From UBA10002 sp964373775 (lineage in GTDB: Bacteria; Patescibacteriota; Minisyncoccia; Phycocordibacterales; UBA10002): 11,852 nt of DNA. Under the pieces are notes generated by a model that was not told where the DNA came from, searched no databases, and worked only from the letters and a program-made list of their open reading frames with translations. The translations under genes and the position numbers were made by a program. Within the stretch, counting starts at the first letter, position 1; the number at the start of each line of letters is the position of its first letter. This document shows positions 5,366-11,429 of the stretch, piece by piece. Location of the stretch: NCBI GenBank assembly GCA_964373775.1, contig CAYJWA010000029.1, positions 1 through 11,852 of the forward strand. The letters are read 5' to 3'.

Positions 5366-5399
5366 GCCTCGCTCCGCTCTGCGAGCACTTCGTGCGATT
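5366..5399. repeat. Palindromic repeat fragment downstream of tRNA-Phe
   Basis: A CGCCTCGCTCCGCTCTGCGAG stretch is followed by the small hairpin GCAC-TTC-GTGC. The combination reads like a dispersed palindromic repeat found in many bacterial genomes. The rest of the 5336-5613 gap holds the tRNA terminator and a weak promoter-like TTGACG-N17-TACGCT (5490-5518). Confidence 0.35.
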
Positions 5400-5450
5400 G
5401 TTTCAGGGCAAAATTCTCTGGGAAGAATACAAGAACATTTTTATCAGAGA

Positions 5451-5473
5451 AGGGCTTAAAAAGCCTTATTTTT
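5451..5473 (+). terminator. Rho-independent terminator after tRNA-Phe
   Basis: AGGGCTT (5451-5457) pairs with AAGCCTT (5461-5467), including one G-U pair, across an AAA loop. ATTTTT (5468-5473) follows directly. Confidence 0.7.
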
Positions 5474-5613
5474 GTTGTCTGTTTTGGGCTTGACGAAATC
5501 CTAGCAATCTGCTACGCTATTGACAGTTGCAGATTGAAAATTTAAGTATCGGGTTGGCTCTCGAAAGGAAGCCGTGGTGTCCCGCAACAATACATCTAGA
5601 ACGTATCTCATGA

Positions 5614-6013
5614 GAATTACGGAAATCATTGATCCTGCACGCGGAGCGGACCTGATTGTCACGAACGCGAGATTTGGTGGTGCGCCATTGGAGTTAATGT
5701 TGGTTCCGAACAGCTCTCTTCCTCGGCTGATTTCAGCCGTCCCATTCTGGTAATTCGCCGCCTTTCACCGAATATCTTTTGGGGAATACCGCTTACCACA
5801 AAAACAAGTGATGCATTGCCGTTTCGAGTCCGTGTGGTTGTAGAAGGCATCGTTAATGATGTGCTCGTCGGACAAATGCGCGCTTTTGACAAGCGGCGAC
5901 TGTACCGAAAAATAGGAGTAGTATCAGAAAGCGACTTTAATTTGGTACGCAATTGTATTATAGATACGGTAAAAAAGACGACCCCGCCTGACGGCGGGGT
6001 CTCGGAGGCCTAA
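5614..6013 (+). pseudogene. PemK/MazF-type toxin gene, frame-disrupted
   Basis: The frame ending at TAA 6011-6013 encodes a clear PemK/MazF-like endoribonuclease core. It has HEREIWWCAIGVNVGSEQ, then SRPILVIRRLSPNIFWG, then IPLTTK, and later VLVGQMRAFDKRRLYRKIG and SDFNLVRNCI. The family's RNA-cleaving residues are the Arg of 'RPxLV' and the Ser/Thr of 'PLT', and both are present. That frame is closed upstream by TGA at 5630-5632 and has no ATG, GTG or TTG before REIWW. The expected N-terminal helix appears in another frame (ELRKSLILHAERT from 5614, itself behind TGA 5611). At least one frameshift and one stop therefore separate the parts. A different frame starting at GTG 5574 with a GGAAG-like SD is open to 5753 but matches nothing. 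No antitoxin gene is adjacent. The last 12 codons overlap the hsp20 terminator. Confidence 0.75.
5968..6001 (-). terminator. Terminator of hsp20, overlapping the toxin 3' end
   Basis: GACCCCGCC (5980-5988) pairs with GGCGGGGTC (5993-6001) across TGAC. On the minus strand the stem is followed by GTC and TTTTTT (complement of 5971-5976), the classical layout for transcripts coming from hsp20, whose stop is 76 nt upstream on that strand. Confidence 0.82.
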
Positions 6014-6076
6014 GCCACGGTGTAAAAACAGTATATATGAGTGCATTGCCAAAGTCAACTGCGAGTCTGTGGACAA

Positions 6077-6532
6077 CTAATTACTCTTCACCTTCAACTT
6101 CGTCTGACGCGTCTTGTCTAGTTTCGGGAGCTTGAGCGTCAAGAGCCCATGCCGCTCTATGGCCTCTGCGGCATCCACATCAATCTCCTGCGGCAACAAA
6201 ATAGTGCGGCTGAAAGACCCCCAGTAGAGTTCTTTGTGGAAATAATCGCTGTCTTCTGTCTCTCGCGTTTCCTGCCGCACGCCGCGAATGGTCACCATAT
6301 CGCGGGTGATAGAGATGTCCAAATCCTCGGGCTTCACGCCTGCGACAATTGTTTTGATGACAATATCGTCTGGGGTCTGATACACATCAACGGTAAGCTC
6401 GCCTTCTTCCGGCGCGGCTTCTTCTGCTATTCCGTTCTGCTTCCGCCCCGCGGCCCTTACCGGAGCCGCATCGTCTTTTTCGTCTTCCGCAATCGTAGCG
6501 CCGGTAAGCCGCTGAAAAAATGAGCGTTTCAT
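6077..6532 (-). CDS. Small heat-shock protein Hsp20 (alpha-crystallin family)
   Basis: A 151-residue protein. The N-terminal arm (1-45) is variable and rich in Ala, Glu and Asp. The alpha-crystallin domain runs from about ELTVDVYQTPDDIVIKTIVA (45-65) through GVKPEDLDISI and DYFHKELYWGSFSRTILLP to the family hallmark AEAIERHGLLTLKLPK (A-x-x-x-x-x-G-L-L-T-L-x-x-P). A short basic C-terminal extension, TRQTKLKVKSN, lacks a clear IxI/V motif. Such proteins form oligomers that hold unfolding proteins for DnaK/DnaJ, which are encoded nearby. The ATG has no SD. A TTGAGC-N17-TAACAA promoter ends 5 nt before it. A strong terminator follows. Confidence 0.93.
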   Translation of the reverse strand: MKRSFFQRLTGATIAEDEKDDAAPVRAAGRKQNGIAEEAAPEEGELTVDVYQTPDDIVIKTIVAGVKPEDLDISITRDMVTIRGVRQETRETEDSDYFHKELYWGSFSRTILLPQEIDVDAAEAIERHGLLTLKLPKLDKTRQTKLKVKSN

Positions 6533-6537
6533 AAATT

Positions 6538-6566
6538 TTGTTAACGAATGATGCTGTGTTGCTCAA
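6538..6566 (-). promoter_or_regulatory. hsp20 promoter (leaderless type)
   Basis: Read on the minus strand, TTGAGC (6566-6561), a 17-nt spacer and TAACAA (6543-6538) are followed by five bases and the hsp20 ATG. There is no room for an SD. Confidence 0.5.
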
Positions 6567-6571
6567 ATCTT

Positions 6572-6680
6572 ATTTTCAGATTTTCTGTACAGCCGGTGTA
6601 AAGTTTTCTATCCGGTAGACTTTGGAGAACATATACTACATAACAGAATTTGCTTTCCCTACGACAGAAAATCTGAAAAT
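6572..6680. repeat. 17-bp perfect inverted repeat between prsW and hsp20
   Basis: ATTTTCAGATTTTCTGT (6572-6588) and ACAGAAAATCTGAAAAT (6664-6680) are exact inverted copies enclosing 75 bp. The enclosed part has CCGGT twice (about 6593 and 6615) and no ORF. No target-site duplication is visible. As RNA it would be a long stem upstream of hsp20. The 75-bp spacing is the same as in the inverted repeat at 4681-4785. Confidence 0.65.
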
Positions 6681-6709
6681 TATTTCACCGGGTGAGCACA
6701 TTATGGTCG

Positions 6710-7450
6710 CTATCGCTCCCTCATTTGCTTCACTTTCTCAAAACCAATGAGGAGCAGAATAATCGCCAGCCAGACAAACGCAAAGACCGTAAAAGTCATC
6801 CGAGCATTTCCTGCGCTATCCAGTATATAAAAGTTAAAGATGGTGTGCAAGGCAATCGCTCCAGTTATCCCCAGGGTGCGGAAGAGCCGCTTCGCGGCGC
6901 GCGCCTTATAGAAAGCGAGAGCAATGCAAAACCCGATAAACCCGGAAGTTACGACATGGAGGAGGGAAGCGCCGACAAAACGGAGTACCCCAATGTCTAC
7001 CCCCTTAAACAGCCCCCCGGTCTTAATCGCACCGGAGAGAAAAAGAGTATTCTCCAGCGCGGCAAACCCAAGCGCCGCGGTAATCAGATAAATGAGCGCA
7101 TCAATCGGTTCATCGTTCTCCCGCTTGCGGAGCGCCGCATAATAGGATGCTCCGTACTTGAGCCCTTCCTCAATCACTGCCCAGCCAATAATCACGAACC
7201 AGACATCTCTTGCAAGAGTGAGCCCGGTGGGGCACTCGGAGAGGGAGTTCACAATTACTTGCCCGCACACCCACTGTTCTAGCCAAAGCGCCGGCAGTAC
7301 AGCAACCATACCTGCGATAAACGAGAACACCAAGAGTTCTCGCGGTTCAGGATGCAGCCGGTCCTCACGGAGCCAAAACCACAGCCACAGGAGAGCAGGA
7401 AGTACGCCGCCGAGGAGAGAGAAGAATAATGTCGAAGCCGACATGAACAT
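6710..7450 (-). CDS. PrsW-family intramembrane metalloprotease
   Basis: A 246-residue, highly hydrophobic protein with about seven or eight membrane spans. It carries the PrsW/CAAX-protease-like motifs in order: EEGLKYG (about residue 94), ALENTLFL (about 131), HVVTSGFIGF (about 165) and ALHTIFNFY (about 202). In this superfamily the EE pair and the two His-containing motifs are thought to bind the metal and form the intramembrane active site. PrsW in Bacillus subtilis cleaves the anti-sigma factor RsiW, and the substrate here is unknown. Two in-frame ATGs (7450 and 7444) lack an SD, so the start is uncertain by two residues. The upstream sequence is a run of TAACCC-like repeats, and valS ends 88 bp before it on the same strand. 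The substitution of N for the family's usual residue in FExxxY-like motif 2 (ALENTLF) is noted. Confidence 0.85.
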   Translation of the reverse strand: MFMSASTLFFSLLGGVLPALLWLWFWLREDRLHPEPRELLVFSFIAGMVAVLPALWLEQWVCGQVIVNSLSECPTGLTLARDVWFVIIGWAVIEEGLKYGASYYAALRKRENDEPIDALIYLITAALGFAALENTLFLSGAIKTGGLFKGVDIGVLRFVGASLLHVVTSGFIGFCIALAFYKARAAKRLFRTLGITGAIALHTIFNFYILDSAGNARMTFTVFAFVWLAIILLLIGFEKVKQMRER

Positions 7451-7545
7451 GGGTTAGGGTTAAGAAGCCAGTTTAGTCACAGGGTTAGGGTTAGGAACTT
7501 CTTAACCTTACATCTTAACCTATTCCGGCGTCCTAACCTTAACCC
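7451..7545. repeat. TTAGGG/TTAACC-rich repeat between valS and prsW
   Basis: The gap is built from variants of GGTTAG, GGTTAAG and their complements. GGGTTAGGGTTAGGA (7482-7496) pairs with TCCTAACCTTAACCC (7531-7545), with one mismatch. GGTTAAGAAG (about 7457-7466) is also inverted as CTTCTTAACC (about 7498-7507). The valS stop (7539-7541) lies within the right arm, and the left edge abuts the prsW start. It looks telomere-like by chance of composition. Its role may be transcription termination or simple-repeat expansion. Confidence 0.6.
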
Positions 7546-9782
7546 TTATCCCCACCTGCAGTTGGCCATTCCTGCACCATCAACAGATTATTTCTCGGCT
7601 CTCGTTTCTCGCCTCTCGTTTCTCTCCATACCCCCCATATTTCTTCCGTAATAAACGGCATAAAAGGATGGAGCGCTCTGAGAACAGAGTCCAGTGTGTG
7701 GAGAAGAAATTGCTGCCGCGATTTTTTTTCTTCCGGAGTTCCGTTCTTTAGAATTGTTTTGCTCTCTTCCAGTATGTTGTCTGCGAGCGTGTGCCAGACA
7801 TAATGATACAACTTTTCCGCCGCAAGATAAAACCGATAGGCCTCCATATCTTTGGTGATGTCAGAGAGCAAATCCCCCAGTTCTTTTCGCAGGATGCTAT
7901 CTTGCTTCTCAAACGCGCTGAAGTTTTTGTCGCACGGTATACCGTTCGTATTTTCCAGAATAAACCGTGCGATGTTCCAGAGCTTGTTTGCAAAGTGCTT
8001 ATACCCGCGGATTTTGTCTTCGGAGAGCGCGAGGGAAGTCCCCGGTGTATTGCCCGCGATAAGTCCCATGCGTAGCGCGTCGGTTCCGAATTTCGAGGTT
8101 AAAGTGAGAGGATTGATGACATTTCCTTTGCTCTTGCTCATCTTTTGTCCTTTGGCGTCAAGCACCAACCCGTGAAGGTACACGGTCTTGAAAGGAATCT
8201 TTCCGGTTACATAGAGTCCCATCATGATCATCCGCGCCACCCAGAAGAAGATAATTTCTCCGGCGGTTTCCATCACATCAGTCGGGTAAAAGGTCCTGAA
8301 GTCATTGCCGTCGGGATAGCCGAGCGTGGCGAACGGCCACTGCGCGGAGGAAAACCATGTATCAAAGGTGTCCGCGTCAGCGCGAACCGCACCGCCGCAT
8401 TTTTCGCACCTTGAGATTGCGTTCTGCAGGTCAACCATTCCGTGTTCGCACGCGTTGCAGACTTTCGCCGGTATCGGGATGCCCCAGACGATTTGTCGCG
8501 AGATGTTCCAGTCAATGATATTTTTAAGCCAGTGCGTGATAATTTTCTGGTAATGGTCGGGAATAAAGACAATCTCGCCCGCTTGGATCTTTTCTAGTGC
8601 CTTTTCCGCGAGCGGCTTCATCCGGACAAACCATTGATTCTGGATTTGCGGCTCAATGGTGGACCCGCATTTGTAGCAGGTGCGGACCGTGTGCGCATAT
8701 TTCTCATCGGTTTTTTCAAGAAGGCCTTTTGCTTTGAGTTTCTCCACAATGAGAGGGCGCGCTTTCTTAATTTGCATCCCAGAGAATTCTCCGGCAATGG
8801 GGAGGAGTTTTCCGTCCTCGTCAATAATTTGCTCTTTGTCCAGGTTGTGCCGCTCCGCTATCTCAAAGTCAGCGGTGTCGTGCCACGGTGTAATGGTCAT
8901 AACGCCGGTGCCGAACTCCATGTCCACCGCCTCGTCTTTAATCACGGTTGCGGTAATTTCTCCGTTTATCCATTCTAGTTTGATTTTCTCGCCATGCGCG
9001 TATCTCGCGTAGCGGCTGTCGTCAGGATGCATCACCACATACTTATCGCCGAACTTTGTTTCCGGCCGCGCCGTTCCGATGACAAAGGGTCCGTATCGAA
9101 GATAGTAAAACGGGTCAGTGCGCTCTACATTTTCTATCTCAAGGTCTGAAAAAGAGGTCTTGTGCCTGGGGCACCAGCTGACAATTCGTTTGCCGCGGTA
9201 GAGCAGTCCATCATCCGCGAGCCGTTTGAAGGTATCATAGACGGTTTTGATGATATCGGGGTCAAGCGTGAATTTTTCTCGGCTCCAGTCGCAAGACGCG
9301 CCCATGCTTCGCACCTGTGCTTTTATATTTTTTGAGTTTTGGAGCGTAAAGGCGAGGATTTCGTCGTAGAGTTTTTTCGGCTCCGTATTAAAACGCGAAC
9401 GGTTTTGCTTTTCCAACTCCTTTTCATATACCACTTGCGTCTCAAAACCAGCATGGTCAAGGCCCGGGAGCCACAGTGTCTTGAACCCGCGCATCCGTTT
9501 ATAGCGCGTCATAATGTCCTCAATGGTCATGACGAGCGCGTGGCCCGCGTGAAGCGAGCCGTTCGCGTTCGTGGGAGGCATCACCATACAAAACGCGGAC
9601 GAACCCGGATGTACACGCTGATTTTCGCTGATATTTCTATCGGCGTTTATCCGCGTCTTTTTATCTGCGTTAATCGGCGGTAAGTTGTCAGGGTTGAAAA
9701 AACCGCTCTCCTCCCACAGAGCATAAATGCGCGGTTCGGTCTTCGCGGGCTGGTAGGGTTTGAGAAATTTGTCCGAAATCAT
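7539..9782 (-). CDS. valS: Valyl-tRNA synthetase, short form
   Basis: A class I aminoacyl-tRNA synthetase that charges tRNA-Val. The HIGH-type motif is PPTNANGSLHAGHA (69-82, HAGH at 78-81). The editing (CP1) domain shows GTARPETKFGD (236-246) and TPWHDTADFEIAERH (298-312). Zinc-ribbon-like cysteines lie at 369/372 and 442/445 with 459/462. KMSKS is at 547-551 within GQKMSKSKGN. The anticodon-binding domain spans about 600-740 (HPFMPFITEEIWG at 705-717). At 747 residues it is shorter than most bacterial enzymes (about 870-950). It ends soon after the LMVQEWP motif, without the rest of that domain or the C-terminal coiled-coil tRNA arm. Residues 33-65 are a dispersed repeat read in frame. Residues 719-731 (WRETRGEKREPRN) come from a GAGAAACGAGA-type low-complexity stretch. 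The start follows an extended -10 element. Confidence 0.95.
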   Translation of the reverse strand: MISDKFLKPYQPAKTEPRIYALWEESGFFNPDNLPPINADKKTRINADRNISENQRVHPGSSAFCMVMPPTNANGSLHAGHALVMTIEDIMTRYKRMRGFKTLWLPGLDHAGFETQVVYEKELEKQNRSRFNTEPKKLYDEILAFTLQNSKNIKAQVRSMGASCDWSREKFTLDPDIIKTVYDTFKRLADDGLLYRGKRIVSWCPRHKTSFSDLEIENVERTDPFYYLRYGPFVIGTARPETKFGDKYVVMHPDDSRYARYAHGEKIKLEWINGEITATVIKDEAVDMEFGTGVMTITPWHDTADFEIAERHNLDKEQIIDEDGKLLPIAGEFSGMQIKKARPLIVEKLKAKGLLEKTDEKYAHTVRTCYKCGSTIEPQIQNQWFVRMKPLAEKALEKIQAGEIVFIPDHYQKIITHWLKNIIDWNISRQIVWGIPIPAKVCNACEHGMVDLQNAISRCEKCGGAVRADADTFDTWFSSAQWPFATLGYPDGNDFRTFYPTDVMETAGEIIFFWVARMIMMGLYVTGKIPFKTVYLHGLVLDAKGQKMSKSKGNVINPLTLTSKFGTDALRMGLIAGNTPGTSLALSEDKIRGYKHFANKLWNIARFILENTNGIPCDKNFSAFEKQDSILRKELGDLLSDITKDMEAYRFYLAAEKLYHYVWHTLADNILEESKTILKNGTPEEKKSRQQFLLHTLDSVLRALHPFMPFITEEIWGVWRETRGEKREPRNNLLMVQEWPTAGGDKG
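9591..9686 (-). repeat. Dispersed repeat copy 2, inside valS
   Basis: On the minus strand this segment reads GATTAACGCAGATAAAAAG, GACGCGGATAAACGCCGAT, ATCAGCG and GTTCGTCCGCG. That is the same kind of element as at 127-170. It encodes residues 33-65 of ValS (LPPINADKKTRINADRN, then ISENQRVHPGSSA), a stretch of about 33 residues where ValRS normally has about 10 between the N-terminal helix and the 'MPPPN' strand. Confidence 0.65.
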
Positions 9783-9790
9783 TACCCTCT

Positions 9791-9799
9791 ATCATAGCA
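9791..9799 (-). promoter_or_regulatory. valS: valS extended -10 element (near-leaderless)
   Basis: On the minus strand TGC-TATGAT ends 8 nt before the valS ATG, so the predicted start of transcription is within a few bases of the start codon. The GAGGG just before the ATG is too close to act as an SD. The element lies back to back with the tnpB promoter. Confidence 0.5.
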
Positions 9800-9804
9800 G
9801 AACC

Positions 9805-9833
9805 TTGCACACTGCAACGATTTGACTTATAAA
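9805..9833 (+). promoter_or_regulatory. tnpB promoter
   Basis: TTGCAC (9805-9810), a 17-nt spacer and TATAAA (9828-9833) put the predicted transcription start at about 9840-9841, the first possible ATG. It is divergent from valS within a 58-bp gap. Confidence 0.5.
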
Positions 9834-9840
9834 ATTAGGT

Positions 9841-11052
9841 ATGTTAATCTGCAAGACAGAAAAATCAGCAAAAGGAGTTATTTTGAAAACTGAAAAGATA
9901 GCAACATTGAGAAAGGCATACAAGGCGGAAGTGACCTTGTCCGAAGAAGCGGCAAAACAAGTGATGTTTCTCTCCCGCGCGATGATTCAATTATGGAATC
10001 GCGGCGTCGCGCAGGCAGAGTTGTGGCTTGAGAACAAAAAAAAACGGATTAGTGTATTTTCCTTCAATTATCTGCTCGCCGATATGAGGAAAAAGTCCGT
10101 AACGCTTAAAGACGGAACACCAGTTGCGTTGGGGGAAATTTCTTCTGATATGGAGCGCGAAGTGCTTCGCAAGCTGGCGGGGTCATACAACTCGTTCTTC
10201 CAGCTTAAGAAAAACAAGGATGCACGGGCGCGTATGCCAAGGTTTAAAGAAGAACACTGGTTCCAGACATTGAGTTGGTCATCATTCAGCATCGCCGATG
10301 GAGTGCTCTATGCTCCCGGTTACCAACGCGAACGGATTGAGATTCCACTTGCCGAATACCTGTGCCAGAAGATTCAAGGGAAAGAAATCGTACACGCAAC
10401 ACTTACATTCCGCGATGGAGTATTTGAGTTGAGTTTGGTAACTGCTTCCCCCTTGCCGCCCGTTGTTGAAAATCCGAAGTTCTTTCGGGCGATTGACCTC
10501 GGGGCTGGGGATGTCGCCGTAACGGATTCTGACGGGAGCGAATTCCTCATTCCGTCTCGCCGTTCAGACAAGTTCTGGCTCAAGCAAGTGCGGCGCCTTG
10601 AAGCGCGGGTACGACTTCGCGTCAAAAAATCACGCGGCTGGAAACGGCTGATGGATGCCCGCCGCACGGTCTTCAACAAGAGTATGGACCAGCATATTTC
10701 GTACCAACGCAAACTTGCTCATGCGCTGGTGGAGAAAAAAGTGGAGTGTATTGTTATCGGAAAGACGCACACCCGTATGGGGATTGCGAGGTCGGCAGGG
10801 GGAACCCCCGACCAACATTACGGAGCGCAAAACACGGGGTACTTGTCGCGGCTCTTAAAGTTCATCAAAGAGAAAGCGGAGGAACGCGGGGTACGGTTGC
10901 TTGAATTTCCCGACCCGCACCGGAAAGGTGGTATAGAGGACGCGCAAAACAAGTTCAATGCGAGCCGGACGCTTCTTGCGAAAGGATTGGAAGGCGCGCA
11001 TATTGCTGTGCCGACTGCTTTTACGCAAAAGCATTTTGCGTTTGAGCAGTAG
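9841..11052 (+). CDS. TnpB-like (IS605 OrfB) protein with degenerate nuclease motifs
   Basis: 403 residues from ATG 9841. A second start, TTG at 9883 (residue 15, protein from KTEKIATLRK), has SD AAAGGAG at 9871-9877 with 5-nt spacing and would give 389 residues. The N-terminal part has the RNA/TAM-binding features of the family (RAMIQLWNRGV 46-56, REVLRKLAGSYNSFFQLKK 106-124, RMPRFKEE 131-138). RuvC-I is FFRAIDLGAGD, with Asp219. RuvC-II reads ECIVIGKTHTRMG, so the usual catalytic Glu of IVIE is Gly307. RuvC-III is KFNASRTLLAKG where the family has DxNAAxNIL, so the catalytic Asp aligns with Lys371, although an Asp367 lies just before. The CxxC...CxxC zinc finger that normally precedes it is absent. 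TnpB proteins are RNA-guided DNA nucleases. This one may be inactive, like the TldR repressors derived from TnpB. No TnpA or transposon left end is present. Confidence 0.85.
   Translation: MLICKTEKSAKGVILKTEKIATLRKAYKAEVTLSEEAAKQVMFLSRAMIQLWNRGVAQAELWLENKKKRISVFSFNYLLADMRKKSVTLKDGTPVALGEISSDMEREVLRKLAGSYNSFFQLKKNKDARARMPRFKEEHWFQTLSWSSFSIADGVLYAPGYQRERIEIPLAEYLCQKIQGKEIVHATLTFRDGVFELSLVTASPLPPVVENPKFFRAIDLGAGDVAVTDSDGSEFLIPSRRSDKFWLKQVRRLEARVRLRVKKSRGWKRLMDARRTVFNKSMDQHISYQRKLAHALVEKKVECIVIGKTHTRMGIARSAGGTPDQHYGAQNTGYLSRLLKFIKEKAEERGVRLLEFPDPHRKGGIEDAQNKFNASRTLLAKGLEGAHIAVPTAFTQKHFAFEQ
10790..10813. repeat. Palindrome within the tnpB coding sequence
   Basis: GGTCGG (10790-10795) and CCGACC (10808-10813) enclose CAGGGGGAACCC, and GGGGG/CCCCC can pair inside. 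It encodes RSAGGTPDQ (317-325), directly after the RuvC-II strand. It resembles a short dispersed palindrome inserted in frame. Confidence 0.5.
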
Positions 11053-11061
11053 GGTAGCACA

Positions 11062-11091
11062 GGCCGAGAAAACAGCGATGTTTTCTCGGCC
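11062..11091 (+). terminator. Perfect 13-bp hairpin after tnpB
   Basis: GGCCGAGAAAACA (11062-11074) pairs with TGTTTTCTCGGCC (11079-11091) across GCGA, starting 9 nt after the tnpB stop. The following TTGACTTTTTAT is only partly T-rich and doubles as a -35 box, so termination may be incomplete. Confidence 0.7.
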
Positions 11092-11120
11092 TTGACTTTT
11101 TATAATGGGCAGATTATACT
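11092..11120 (+). promoter_or_regulatory. Promoter P1 of the downstream RNA locus
   Basis: TTGACT (11092-11097), a 17-nt spacer and TATACT (11115-11120) form one of the best consensus matches in the window. It begins at the base after the tnpB hairpin. Predicted start is about 11127. TTGACTTTTT recurs at 11139-11148, and TGGGCAGATT is repeated at 11106 and 11122. Confidence 0.6.
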
Positions 11121-11191
11121 TTGGGCAGATTCTGTTTTTTGACTTTTTGGAAGATTTGAGAAGAATATCTCCCGTTTTCGGACGGGTAAGA

Positions 11192-11200
11192 TGCTATTCT
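11192..11200 (+). promoter_or_regulatory. Possible second promoter P2 (extended -10)
   Basis: TGC-TATTCT (11192-11200) is an extended -10 that would start RNA near 11207, directly before the first strong stem at 11216. There is no clear -35. A small CCCGT/ACGGG hairpin lies just upstream (about 11171-11186). Confidence 0.35.
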
Positions 11201-11320
11201 CAAAATGAACAGCAGGTCCGACTATAGGTTGGACTATGCCCCGTACCCGGGCCGCGAAGGCTTGTAACAAAGCCGTAGATGAAGCGCGGTCTAGCTAGAA
11301 CCGCGAAAACCATTCCTCTT

Positions 11321-11358
11321 AACTCGAGACACCTTCCATTTTAGGGGTGGTGGGGTAC
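11321..11358 (+). repeat. 38-bp repeat, copy 1
   Basis: This copy begins AACTCGAGACACCTTCC and ends GGGGTGGTGGGGTAC. It is identical over 38 bp to 11430-11467. CACC..CC can pair weakly with GG..GGTG inside the unit. Confidence 0.9.
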
Positions 11359-11373
11359 AAGGAACACCGATCA

Positions 11374-11394
11374 ATTTAGGGGGTGGTAGGGTAC
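11374..11394 (+). repeat. Partial, diverged copy of the 38-bp repeat
   Basis: ATTTAGGGGGTGGTAGGGTAC matches the last 21 bases of the 38-bp unit (11338-11358) at about 19 positions. It is offset by 36 bp from copy 1 and 73 bp from copy 2, so the copies keep a period near 36.5 bp. Confidence 0.75.
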
Positions 11395-11429
11395 ACCGGT
11401 CTACTTTTATCCCCAAACGCTCCTCAAGC

